A stretch of DNA of 20,300 nt from Rickettsiaceae bacterium 4572_127 (lineage in GTDB: Bacteria > Pseudomonadota > Alphaproteobacteria > Rs-D84 > NBLK01), in the NCBI GenBank assembly GCA_002084505.1, contig NBLK01000012.1, forward strand, positions 1 to 20,300, given 5' to 3'. The first letter of the stretch is position 1; the number at the start of each line of letters is the position of its first letter. Below are positions 7,900-15,209 of the stretch, piece by piece. Position numbers and translations under genes: made by a program. The notes beneath the pieces are model-generated. The model ran no database searches and was not told the origin of the DNA. It saw only the letters and a program-made list of their open reading frames with translations.

Positions 7900-8554
7900 A
7901 AAGATCTCTCATTCTGGATATTGTTCTCGTAGGGTTGCTGAAAAATTAATCCGAAATGGAGCGGTAGAAATTGATGGGAAAAAAGTTTTAGAGCCTGCTA
8001 CAAAAGTTTCTGAAAAAAACAGAATAAAAATTGAAGGCAAAGAACTTCCGCAGAAACCTGAAGAAAAACTATTTATTTTTCATAAACCAACCGAAGTTTT
8101 GACTAGTCATAAGTCACAAGAAAATCGTAAAATTATTTTTGATTTTTTACCAAAGTGGATGAAAAATTATCATGCAATTGGTAGGTTAGATTTTTTGTCT
8201 GAGGGATTGATTTTATTAACGAATTCTCCTGAGTTAAAAGAAAAAATGGAGCGAGGGGATTTTCCGCGAGTTTATGAAGTTAAAATTCATGGTAAGCCAC
8301 ATAAAAATTTGATTGAAACTTTGAAAAATGGAGTAAAAATTGAAGGAATTTTTTATAAATCAATTAAGGTGGAAATTAAGAATCAAAATGATGGTTCGAG
8401 TTGGCTTTCAATGACTTTAACAGAGGGGAAAAATCGTGAAATCCGCAAAATCTTAGCTCACTTTAATTATAAACTTTTGAAATTAAAACGAGTCTCTTAT
8501 GGAGAATATAAACTTGGAAATCTTGAGGTAAAAAAACTAAAAAAAGTTTATTAA
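7886..8554 (+). CDS. rluB: rRNA pseudouridine synthase, RsuA/RluB family
   Basis: The protein should isomerise a uridine in rRNA; by similarity to alphaproteobacterial RluB the target would be helix 89-93 of 23S rRNA, but RsuA-like 16S activity cannot be excluded. An S4 RNA-binding domain spans about residues 1-50 (S-G-Y-C-S-R-R-V-A-E). The catalytic Asp102 is in G-R-L-D, followed by S-E-G-L-I-L-L-T-N. The C-terminal T-E-G-K-N-R-E-I-R-K and R-V-S-Y-G are standard. At 222 residues it is short for RluB, lacking the basic tail. It overlaps rimP by 14 bases and has no clear ribosome-binding site, which suggests coupled translation. Its stop overlaps that of the convergent regulator in TTAA. Confidence 0.88.
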   Translation: MFLIKKISHSGYCSRRVAEKLIRNGAVEIDGKKVLEPATKVSEKNRIKIEGKELPQKPEEKLFIFHKPTEVLTSHKSQENRKIIFDFLPKWMKNYHAIGRLDFLSEGLILLTNSPELKEKMERGDFPRVYEVKIHGKPHKNLIETLKNGVKIEGIFYKSIKVEIKNQNDGSSWLSMTLTEGKNREIRKILAHFNYKLLKLKRVSYGEYKLGNLEVKKLKKVY

Positions 8555-8841
8555 GCTTCATTTAATTCTAAAACAGTAATTAGGTTTTTTATTGCATTAT
8601 TAATTTTACCTTTTTTTAAGGATAAATTTATTCCATCTTTTCTTCTTGTAGATTTTATCATTCCGGAACTTTTTAATTTTTGTATGTGAAACTCAAGTGT
8701 AATCCGAGACATTTTAAACTTCTCAGACAATTTAGTAAGAGTTAAATTGGGATTTTTATTAATTTCAATTAAAATATCAGTGCGTGTTTTGTAGCTAATC
8801 GCCTTAAAAATTTCATTAAAATTTGTGTTTATTGAATACAT
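8551..8841 (-). CDS. ArsR-like winged-helix transcriptional regulator
   Basis: A 96-residue DNA-binding protein. The core R-T-D-I-L-I-E-I-N, L-T-K-L-S-E-K-F-K-M-S-R-I-T-L-E-F-H and L-K-S-S-G-M-I matches the ArsR/MarR-type winged helix-turn-helix, with the recognition helix at about residues 43-56. It has no cysteine, so it is unlikely to be a thiol-based metal sensor like classic ArsR. AAGGAG six bases before the ATG gives a strong start. A good promoter and an 8-bp palindrome lie upstream, fitting autoregulation. The target genes and ligand are unknown. Confidence 0.75.
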   Translation of the reverse strand: MYSINTNFNEIFKAISYKTRTDILIEINKNPNLTLTKLSEKFKMSRITLEFHIQKLKSSGMIKSTRRKDGINLSLKKGKINNAIKNLITVLELNEA

Positions 8842-8881
8842 CGTATCTCCTTGTTTTTACTGAATAATTTTGTGTTTATCT

Positions 8882-8946
8882 GTTATGAGGTTTCTAGAAT
8901 ACTCATAACTCTTTTTTAGTATAAAATATCTGTGAAGAGAAAGCAA
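8882..8946 (-). promoter_or_regulatory. promoter and operator-like palindrome of the ArsR-like gene
   Basis: Reading the - strand, TTGCTT (8946-8941) and TATACT (8923-8918) are separated by exactly 17 bases, a good housekeeping-type promoter. Just downstream is a perfect inverted repeat, GTTATGAG (8882-8889) and CTCATAAC (8902-8909) with a 12-base spacer. It would lie at about +2 to +30 of the transcript, where a dimeric repressor could block initiation or elongation. Binding by the adjacent gene's product is inference. Confidence 0.6.
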
Positions 8947-9002
8947 GAAGTAAATAGATTTGTTTTGAAATTAGTGGAAAGTTATTTAATTCAACTTCAC
9001 TT

Positions 9003-9037
9003 TTAAATATTTTTAGATATTTTGGTGCGGGGAAAAA
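9003..9037 (+). repeat. degenerate right half of the palindromic repeat (copy I)
   Basis: TTTAGATATTTTGGTGCGGGG closely matches the right half of copies F and G (TTTAGATATTTTGGGGCGGGG in reverse complement), with one base changed and A-rich sequence after it. The left half is not recognisable. It lies between the divergent upstream region of the regulator and the 3' end of lpxL, and looks like an old decaying copy. Confidence 0.5.
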
Positions 9038-9078
9038 ATAGAGGAACGATGTTTTTTTATGAAATGAAAAGTGAGATC

Positions 9079-10149
9079 TTACAAATTCCAGCGGTTGTTG
9101 ATCCAAAACCACTGAGACGGATATTTTTTTATCCAATTTCCAAGTATATCATTGATTTTTTGCATAATTTTGTTTGTATTTCCGTCAGGATAAATAGGCT
9201 CGTCTATCACAACTTTATGGTCTAATTCATTTTCCCGAGTGACCTTTATGCATACAATAGGGCAGTTGAATTTCTCGGCTAATTTTACGATTACATTAGA
9301 AGTTTTTGCGGGTTTTCCTAAAAATAACAAATCTTCTCCATCCTTGAAATGCAAGTCGGTAGCAATGGCTACAGGGATATTTTTTTTCAACATTTGAACT
9401 GCTTGTATAATTCCGTCTCTGCCTTTTGGTAAAAAGTTTAGGTTAGAAAGATCGCTTCCAAAGGCTTTTTGTAAAAAAATTTCGGTTAAAGGATTGTTTG
9501 CTTGGCGAATAATTAGGCAGGCTTCTTGGTTTGCTTTTTTGAAACAATGAGAAATTAATCCTAAACTATTTAAGTGAAAAACAGCTATTAAATATGGTTT
9601 GCCTTTTAGTTTTTTTAATACAGATATATTTTCATATTTAGTTTTTTTTACAAGTTCTTTTAAGTGAGGTAATTCTCCTGCGGTTCGTCCGAAATTTCCC
9701 CACATGGTTTCTATAATTTTTTTGTGGTTTTTTGTTTCATTCGGTAGGGTATATTTTAGATTTTTTAGAGCCAATTTTGTTCTTTTTTTTATTTTTTCCC
9801 CAGCAAATTTTCCTATTTTTTCTCCAAGCTCAGAAGCAGTTTTTAATGGCAAAACTCTAAAAAAAGTATATAAAATCCAAATTCCAATTGCTTCCGCAGG
9901 AAATTTAATCCAACGATTTTTGAATTTCATACTTAGATGTGGATGAGCGGTTTTTTTATTTGGTAAAAATAAAAATCCCCCTCCTAGAATAAATGCTAAC
10001 CATGGAAAAGAAGGAAAAAGCATCCCTGCGGTAATTGAAAAAAAAGAAATTCCCGCTATAATCATTAGGTGATTATATTGTTTCACCCACCAAACGAATA
10101 ACGGAAATAGCGAAAATAAAATTGCAAAAAAAGGAGGCAAAGCAGGCAT
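9079..10149 (-). CDS. LpxL/HtrB-family lipid A acyltransferase with an N-terminal membrane extension and a non-canonical HX4D/E motif
   Basis: LpxL proteins add a secondary acyl chain to lipid A at the inner membrane. From about residue 80 the protein follows the family: a membrane anchor near V-L-P-L-K-T-A-S-E-L-G, I-I-R-Q-A-N-N-P-L, L-P-K-G-R-D-G-I, F-L-G-K-P-A-K-T-S, and the terminal Q-W-F-W-I-N-N-R-W. Two features are odd. The catalytic HX4(D/E) motif, usually H-F-G-N-W-E, reads H-L-N-S-L-G (His192), so the acidic partner is missing at that position. The first 75 or so residues add about three hydrophobic segments before the normal start. AAAGGAG seven bases before the ATG supports this long start. 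It lies 22 bases after the pilin gene on the same strand. It may be a true acyltransferase using another acid, or a repurposed homologue. Confidence 0.82.
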   Translation of the reverse strand: MPALPPFFAILFSLFPLFVWWVKQYNHLMIIAGISFFSITAGMLFPSFPWLAFILGGGFLFLPNKKTAHPHLSMKFKNRWIKFPAEAIGIWILYTFFRVLPLKTASELGEKIGKFAGEKIKKRTKLALKNLKYTLPNETKNHKKIIETMWGNFGRTAGELPHLKELVKKTKYENISVLKKLKGKPYLIAVFHLNSLGLISHCFKKANQEACLIIRQANNPLTEIFLQKAFGSDLSNLNFLPKGRDGIIQAVQMLKKNIPVAIATDLHFKDGEDLLFLGKPAKTSNVIVKLAEKFNCPIVCIKVTRENELDHKVVIDEPIYPDGNTNKIMQKINDILGNWIKKYPSQWFWINNRWNL

Positions 10150-10171
10150 ACTTAATCTCCTTTAATTTTTT

Positions 10172-10501
10172 TTATTGAGCTGTATCAAGGAATCCAACAT
10201 CTGTTGAATCTAGGAATAAATTAACAACAGCTCCGGCGATTAAAAATAGTCCTAATGCTAATGCAAGTCCACCAATTTTCCCCCAAAGTTTACTTCCTTT
10301 TGCTTCGTCTCCACCACTAATAATACCGTTAACACCAATAAAAACTAAATAAAGAGCCGCTCCAATAAAGACGACAGGTTTCAATCGATCAATTATTTTT
10401 CCAGCCTGCTCAATAATTGGAGAAGACTGAGCTAAAACTCCGTTAGTTGTTAAAAATACCGCTAAAAACACTCCAAGAAAAGTGTAAAAATCTTTTTTCA
10501 T
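10172..10501 (-). CDS. VirB2/TrbC-like type IV secretion pilin
   Basis: A 109-residue small membrane protein. It has a signal peptide with a likely cut after V-L-A at residue 24 and two hydrophobic helices at about 42-62 and 77-96, joined by a short polar loop (G-G-D-E-A-K-G-S-K). This is the VirB2/TrbC topology, a major pilus subunit of type IV secretion. AAAGGA lies 11 bases before the ATG, a rather long gap. It could be co-transcribed with the acyltransferase downstream. Together with virD4 it suggests a type IV system dispersed over the chromosome. Sequence similarity within this family is weak, so the call rests on topology. Confidence 0.7.
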   Translation of the reverse strand: MKKDFYTFLGVFLAVFLTTNGVLAQSSPIIEQAGKIIDRLKPVVFIGAALYLVFIGVNGIISGGDEAKGSKLWGKIGGLALALGLFLIAGAVVNLFLDSTDVGFLDTAQ

Positions 10502-10561
10502 AATATATATATTCCTTTCTTAACCTCATCAGTTTGTTACCAATTAGTTTTTTGATTGTGA

Positions 10562-10584
10562 GATTCCTGCCTTCGCAGGAATGA
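10562..10584. repeat. short palindromic repeat of the CCTGCnnnnGCAGG type
   Basis: A perfect 8-bp stem, ATTCCTGC/GCAGGAAT, surrounds the four-base loop CTTC and is followed by GAC. This dispersed palindrome is common in many proteobacterial genomes. A decayed version (TGTCATTTCTGCGAAGGC) lies at about 19823-19840. It is distinct in sequence from the GC-rich family but sits in the same intergenic region. Confidence 0.75.
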
Positions 10585-10604
10585 CAATTAATTATATTCT
10601 TTTT

Positions 10605-10660
10605 ACCCCGCCCCAAAATATCTAAAGATATTTTGACCCTCCCACAAGGGGTGGGTGATA
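10605..10660 (-). repeat. palindromic repeat, copy F
   Basis: The 56-bp core is identical to copy G at 19709-19764. Its hairpin is CAAAATATC-TAAA-GATATTTTG in place of the CAAAATAG stem of copies C and D, so stem pairing is kept while the sequence changes. It lies between the divergent pilin and polA genes. A small ATTGC-TTC-GCAAT hairpin follows at 10668-10680, where other copies have the GACCGAGT tag. Confidence 0.88.
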
Positions 10661-10734
10661 GTTCGGAATTGCTTCGCAATCTTTTTACTAATCATAATTA
10701 TATCACATAAAAAAAGAAAAACAAGGATTTTTTA

Positions 10735-10762
10735 TTGCTTTTTATTTATTTATATATATCAT
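10735..10762 (+). promoter_or_regulatory. putative polA promoter, possibly giving a leaderless transcript
   Basis: TTGCTT (10735-10740) and TATCAT (10757-10762) are 16 bases apart. Transcription would begin about seven bases after the -10 box, at or next to the polA ATG at 10769. No Shine-Dalgarno sequence is visible before that ATG, which fits a leaderless message. The surrounding sequence is so AT-rich that chance matches are likely. Confidence 0.35.
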
Positions 10763-10768
10763 AGTTTT

Positions 10769-13210
10769 ATGTCAGAAAAATTCTTTCTCATTGATGGTTC
10801 ATCGTTTCTATTTAGGGCTTTTTTTGGTGTGCCGTTAAGATTTCGCACTGATGGAACTCCTGTGAATGCAGTTTATGGCTTTTGCAATATGCTTTTGACG
10901 CTAATTGAGGAAAAACAACACGGACGATATGCAGTGATTTTAGACTCAGGTGGAAAAACTTTTCGGCATGATTTATATTCAGATTATAAGGCTAACCGTC
11001 CGCCTTTGCCAGAAGAAATAAAACCGCAATTTGATATTATGAAAGAAGCAATTGAGGCTTTTGGAATTCCAGCACTAAGTAAAAAAGGTTTTGAGGCGGA
11101 TGATTTGCTCGCGACTTATGCAAAACAGGCTGATCAAAATGGATATATTTTAGAAATAATTTCTTCTGATAAAGATCTAATGCAGTTAATTTCTCCAAAT
11201 GTTTTTATGTATGATACTATGAAAAATAAAATCTACAAAGAGAAAGATGTTTTTGAAAAGCAAGGAGTGTTTCCAACTCAAATGATTGATTTTCAAGCAA
11301 TAGTTGGTGATTCTTCAGACAATGTTCCGGGTGTAAAAGGAGTCGGAAAAGTTGGTGCTTCAAAACTTCTGGCGGAGTATAAAACACTAGATGGGATTTA
11401 TGAAAATATCGAGAAAATCACTAAAAAAGCAATGAAAGAAAAATTAATTCGTGATAAAGATACAGCCTATTTGTCTAAAAAATTAGTTACTTTAGATCAA
11501 GATGTGCCTGAGATTCCTAATATAGATTTTATTAAACCTGCCGAAATTAATTTGCAAAAACTAGGAGAGTTTTTTGAAAAAAATCAGTTTTATAGATTGC
11601 ATACAAGGTTAGATTCTTTTACGAGAAATACAAAAGAAGATTACATAATTCTAAAAACCAAAAATCAGCAGGAATTATTTTTGCAACGGATTTTTGATGC
11701 TGGTGAGGTAGGAATTATTGTGAGTGATTTTACGATTGCTTTATCTGTTACAGAGCAAGTTGGCATCATAACATTTGGAGAAAATACAGATTTATTTTCT
11801 GAAAAAAAAGAAGCAACTCCTCCTGAATTTTTTTATGATTTGCTAGAAAATAGAATGGTGAAAAAAGTTGTTAAAAACCTAAAAAGTTTTTCAAAAAAAT
11901 TTCCAAAAATAAAAAAAGCGGTGTGTTTAGAAACTATGAATTATGTCGTTTTTGGAGCAGGAGAAAATAAGAATAAAACTTCCATAAAAGCTGAATTGTT
12001 TTCAGAGCTTTACAATAAAATTGATTTTCCTTTGATAGAAATTTTAGAAAATATGGAAAAAAATGGAATTACGATTGACCAAAATTTACTAGAAAAAATA
12101 GGAAATAATCTTGGTTCTAAAATTGAAAAGTTAGATGAAGAAATTCTAAAAACTATTCCTGAAAATGTAAATTTAGACTCTCCAAAACAACTTGGAATTT
12201 TTCTATTTGAAGACTTAAAATTAGAATATTCTGGAAAAAAAACAGCAAGCGGACAATACTCAACTGACAGTTCAAAATTAAAAAATTATAAAGATTCTCA
12301 CGAGGTTATTTCGCTCCTTTTAGAACGACGAGAATATGTAAAATTAAAATCAACTTATGTTGAAGGATTGAAAAAAACAATTCAAAATGATGGAAAAATC
12401 CATACTACTTTTGAACAGAATTATGTAAATACTGGGCGACTTTCTTCACGAAATCCAAATTTGCAAAACATTCCAATTCGCACAGAAATTGGCAAAGAAT
12501 TTAGAAAAATTTTTATTCCACAACAAAGTTGGGATTTGATTGCATCGGACTATTCTCAAATAGAATTACGAGTTATGGCACATTTGGCAGGTGTGAAAAA
12601 TCTTGTTTCTGCATTCAAAAATGATCGAGATATTCATACTGAAACGGCAGGGAAAATTTTTGGAATTTCACAAGATCAAGTTTCAAAATCTCAGAGACGA
12701 AAAGCAAAGATCATAAATTTTTCAATCATTTATGGGGCAACACATTATGGTTTGGCGGAAAGTTTACAGGTGGATTTAGCTACGGCAAAAAGTTTTATGA
12801 CAGCTTATTTTTCATTATTTCCTGAAATAAAAAAGTATGCAATAGAAAAATATGAAGAGGCAAAAGATCGCGGTTTTGTGCAGACACTTTTTGGACGAAA
12901 ATGTTTTGTGGCACAATCTCAGCATGATGAAAATTTCGCAAAACGAGTTGCAATAAATGCTCCTGTTCAAGGGACGAGTGCTGATATAATGCGACTTGCA
13001 ATGGTTAATGTTTATAAAAAACTGAAGCAGGAAAATCTAGAAACTAGAATGCTTTTGCAAATTCATGATGAAATTATTTTAGAAAGTCCTAAAAACGAAA
13101 CAGAAAAAGTTTTGAAAATCTTAAAGGAAACTATGGAAAATGTTGTTGAACTTTCTGTGCCTTTGAAGATAGATTCTAATGTTGGAATTAATTGGAACGA
13201 AGCACATTAA
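10769..13210 (+). CDS. polA: DNA polymerase I, apparently lacking a working proofreading domain
   Basis: PolA fills gaps and removes RNA primers during replication and repair. The 5' nuclease domain (about residues 1-280) has E-A-D-D-L-L-A, S-S-D-K-D-L and G-D-S-S-D-N-V-P-G-V. Polymerase motif A (S-D-Y-S-Q-I-E-L-R, Asp594), motif B (R644 and K647, then N-F-S-I-I-Y-G) and motif C (H-D-E, Asp767) are intact. The middle region (about 284-405) is short and I cannot find the acidic D-x-E of the 3'-5' exonuclease: the expected site reads I-I-V-S-D-F-T-I-A-L. The protein is 813 residues, shorter than the ~930 of E. coli. An upstream in-frame start at 10655 would add a sequence unlike PolA, so ATG 10769 is preferred. 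Confidence 0.95.
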   Translation: MSEKFFLIDGSSFLFRAFFGVPLRFRTDGTPVNAVYGFCNMLLTLIEEKQHGRYAVILDSGGKTFRHDLYSDYKANRPPLPEEIKPQFDIMKEAIEAFGIPALSKKGFEADDLLATYAKQADQNGYILEIISSDKDLMQLISPNVFMYDTMKNKIYKEKDVFEKQGVFPTQMIDFQAIVGDSSDNVPGVKGVGKVGASKLLAEYKTLDGIYENIEKITKKAMKEKLIRDKDTAYLSKKLVTLDQDVPEIPNIDFIKPAEINLQKLGEFFEKNQFYRLHTRLDSFTRNTKEDYIILKTKNQQELFLQRIFDAGEVGIIVSDFTIALSVTEQVGIITFGENTDLFSEKKEATPPEFFYDLLENRMVKKVVKNLKSFSKKFPKIKKAVCLETMNYVVFGAGENKNKTSIKAELFSELYNKIDFPLIEILENMEKNGITIDQNLLEKIGNNLGSKIEKLDEEILKTIPENVNLDSPKQLGIFLFEDLKLEYSGKKTASGQYSTDSSKLKNYKDSHEVISLLLERREYVKLKSTYVEGLKKTIQNDGKIHTTFEQNYVNTGRLSSRNPNLQNIPIRTEIGKEFRKIFIPQQSWDLIASDYSQIELRVMAHLAGVKNLVSAFKNDRDIHTETAGKIFGISQDQVSKSQRRKAKIINFSIIYGATHYGLAESLQVDLATAKSFMTAYFSLFPEIKKYAIEKYEEAKDRGFVQTLFGRKCFVAQSQHDENFAKRVAINAPVQGTSADIMRLAMVNVYKKLKQENLETRMLLQIHDEIILESPKNETEKVLKILKETMENVVELSVPLKIDSNVGINWNEAH

Positions 13211-13223
13211 GAAAGGAATTATA

Positions 13224-13796
13224 GTGAGTAAAAAAATACCAGATCATGCGAAATGTGTTCATCAAGGACCAGTTTTTAAAGTCTATCAATGGGAAGAAAA
13301 TTTACCAAATGGTGAAAAACGGATTTTTGAAATAGCCGAAAGAAAAAGCGGAGCATTGATTATTCCACTAGATGAAAAAGGAAATGTGTATTATGGAGAA
13401 CAGCAACAACAGGGATTTGGAAATAAGCCTTTTGTTGGGTTGCTAGGTGGAGAAATTGAAGAAGGCGAAACTTCGTTAGAGACTGCAAAGCGAGAATTAC
13501 TAGAAGAGGGCGGATTGATTAGTAATGAATGGGAGCTTTTTTGGAAATGGGATTACTTTGGCAGGTTAGAAGGTTTTGTGGATGTTTTCGTAGCTAGAAA
13601 TTGTAAAAAAACTGAACGACCGGAGTTGAATGACGGAGAAAAAATTGTAGTCAAAAAATGCTCGTTGGAAAGATATTTTAGAGAAATTTTATCAGCTCCA
13701 AATTGTCGGGACAAAGCATTTAAAGCACAATTCTATAATCGGCTAAATGAAAAAACTATGAAAACAAAAATCCAAGAAATTCTTGGGAAAGGATAA
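13224..13796 (+). CDS. Nudix hydrolase, ADP-ribose pyrophosphatase-like
   Basis: The protein should cleave a nucleoside diphosphate linked to another moiety, most likely ADP-ribose or a nucleotide sugar. The Nudix box is perfect: G-E-I-E-E-G-E, then seven residues, then R-E-L-L-E-E-G-G-L. The start is the GTG at 13224, with AAGGA at 13213-13217 and six bases of spacing; an upstream ATG at 13179 would run inside polA without a ribosome-binding site. The length is 190 residues. It lies between polA and proS and ends three bases before the proS start, so the three are probably co-transcribed. The exact substrate cannot be told from sequence. Confidence 0.87.
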   Translation: MSKKIPDHAKCVHQGPVFKVYQWEENLPNGEKRIFEIAERKSGALIIPLDEKGNVYYGEQQQQGFGNKPFVGLLGGEIEEGETSLETAKRELLEEGGLISNEWELFWKWDYFGRLEGFVDVFVARNCKKTERPELNDGEKIVVKKCSLERYFREILSAPNCRDKAFKAQFYNRLNEKTMKTKIQEILGKG

Positions 13797-13799
13797 AAA

Positions 13800-15050
13800 A
13801 TGAAAAGAAAAAATTTATGCGTGAAGTTCTCACGAGAAAATCAAAGTGAGGCAAATTCAGCAGGACATAATATGCTAGTTCGCGGGGGATATATTCATCA
13901 AACAATGCAAGGAGCATATACTTTTTCACCAATCGGATTTCGTGTTTTAGATAAAATAAAAAACACTATTCGTAAAGAAATGAATGCTCTTAATGGACAA
14001 GAAATTTTAATGCCTTTGACTTGTCCAGCAAGCCTTTGGAAAGAAAGTGGTCGTTATGGAAATGTTGATGTCTTAACAACTTTAAAAAATAAAGCGGGAG
14101 TCGAAATTGCTTTAAATCCAACACATGAAGAAACAGTGACAGATTTTGTTCGTTCAATTATGCAAAGTTATAAACAATTTCCATTTATGGTTTATCAAAT
14201 TCAATCTAAATATCGTAATGAACTGCGTGTAAAAAGTGGGCTTTTACGCACTCGAGAATTTTTAATGAAAGACGCTTATTCTTTTCATACTTCTCAAAAA
14301 GATTTAGAGGATTATTATGAAAAATGTTTAAAAGCATATGGTTCGTTTTTTGAAAATATAGGTCTTAAAACACTCGCAATTGAATCCGATAATGGAGATA
14401 TGGGAGGTGATGTCTCTCATGAATTTATGGTTCTTTCAGAGCATGGAGAAGACACGATTTTTGTTTGTGAAAAATGTGGATTAAAAGCTAATAAAGAAAT
14501 CTTTGAAAATAAGCCAGATGATAAATGTCCTAAGTGTGGAGCAGCTGAAACAGACGGTTTTAAAAAACTTCGTGGGATTGAAGCAGGAAATATCTTTCAA
14601 CTGGGAAACAAGTATACAGAAACAATGAAATGTAGTTATTTGAATGAAAATGGAAAAAAACAAGCTCCTATAATGGGGTGTTATGGTATTGGTTTATCGC
14701 GAGTTATGGGATGTATTGCTGAAATTTACGCTGACGAAAAAGGTATTGCATGGCCGAAAAAAGTCGCTCCGTTTGATGTTCATTTAATTGTTTTTAAGGG
14801 AACTGAAATAGAAGAGAAAAACGCTAATGATCTTTACGAGAGTTTAAAAAAGAATGGTTTTGATGTTTTACTAGACGAAAGAAAAAAGATAAGTATGGGA
14901 GAGAAATTATCAGAAGCAGATTTAATTGGTTCTCCGATTCGAGTGATTTTTTCACCTAAAAATACAGAGCAAGACAAAGTGGAAATTCAGTTTAGAAATG
15001 GAGATGAAACTGTTTTTTGTTCTTTAAGTGAAGTAGAAAAATATATTTAA
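13800..15050 (+). CDS. proS: prolyl-tRNA synthetase without editing domain, with a four-cysteine insert
   Basis: ProS charges tRNA-Pro. Class II motifs are visible: motif 1 near Q-E-I-L-M-P, motif 2 in K-Y-R-N-E-L-R with L-R-T-R-E-F-L-M-K-D-A-Y-S-F, and motif 3 G-C-Y-G-I-G-L-S-R. The C-terminal anticodon-binding domain starts at about residue 325 (A-P-F-D-V-H-L-I). At 416 residues it lacks the ~180-residue editing insertion, as do alphaproteobacterial and mitochondrial enzymes. In its place C-E-K-C-G and C-P-K-C-G form a likely zinc ribbon (about residues 222-246). AAAGGA precedes the ATG, overlapping the Nudix stop region. An unusual same-frame tail follows the stop (15051-15134). Confidence 0.95.
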   Translation: MKRKNLCVKFSRENQSEANSAGHNMLVRGGYIHQTMQGAYTFSPIGFRVLDKIKNTIRKEMNALNGQEILMPLTCPASLWKESGRYGNVDVLTTLKNKAGVEIALNPTHEETVTDFVRSIMQSYKQFPFMVYQIQSKYRNELRVKSGLLRTREFLMKDAYSFHTSQKDLEDYYEKCLKAYGSFFENIGLKTLAIESDNGDMGGDVSHEFMVLSEHGEDTIFVCEKCGLKANKEIFENKPDDKCPKCGAAETDGFKKLRGIEAGNIFQLGNKYTETMKCSYLNENGKKQAPIMGCYGIGLSRVMGCIAEIYADEKGIAWPKKVAPFDVHLIVFKGTEIEEKNANDLYESLKKNGFDVLLDERKKISMGEKLSEADLIGSPIRVIFSPKNTEQDKVEIQFRNGDETVFCSLSEVEKYI

Positions 15051-15134
15051 AAACTAAGTGAAAAATACAAAATTTCCCGGCGATGTATTCCACTAGGAAA
15101 AGAAGATCGTGTAATCGTTGCTAAAAGCTATTAG
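15051..15134 (+). pseudogene. possible relic of an archaeal/eukaryotic-type ProRS C-terminus
   Basis: Directly after the proS stop, in the same frame, 27 sense codons run to a TAG at 15132-15134. They read as a plausible protein end, K-Y-K-I-S-R-R-C-I-P-L and then R-V-I-V-A-K-S-Y. From memory, archaeal/eukaryotic-type ProRS proteins end with a similar R-C-I-P segment followed by a cysteine-bearing stretch and A-K-(A/S)-Y. This could be what remains of an earlier proS replaced in place, or a proS extension cut off by a nonsense change, or chance. No start codon or ribosome-binding site is visible. Confidence 0.25.
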
Positions 15135-15158
15135 GTATAAAATCTTCTTTCTTTTTAT

Positions 15159-15209
15159 AAAAAACAACTATAAATTGAATCTTAATGAGATATTTTATAG
15201 TTGTTTTTT
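15159..15209. repeat. 16-bp perfect inverted repeat around the lipoprotein start codon
   Basis: The arms at 15159-15174 and 15194-15209 pair perfectly, with a 19-base loop that contains the ATG at 15185. The stem is AT-rich and ends in a T-run on the + strand, so it might end proS transcription. It also covers codons 4-9 of the lipoprotein and may control its translation. Confidence 0.6.
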
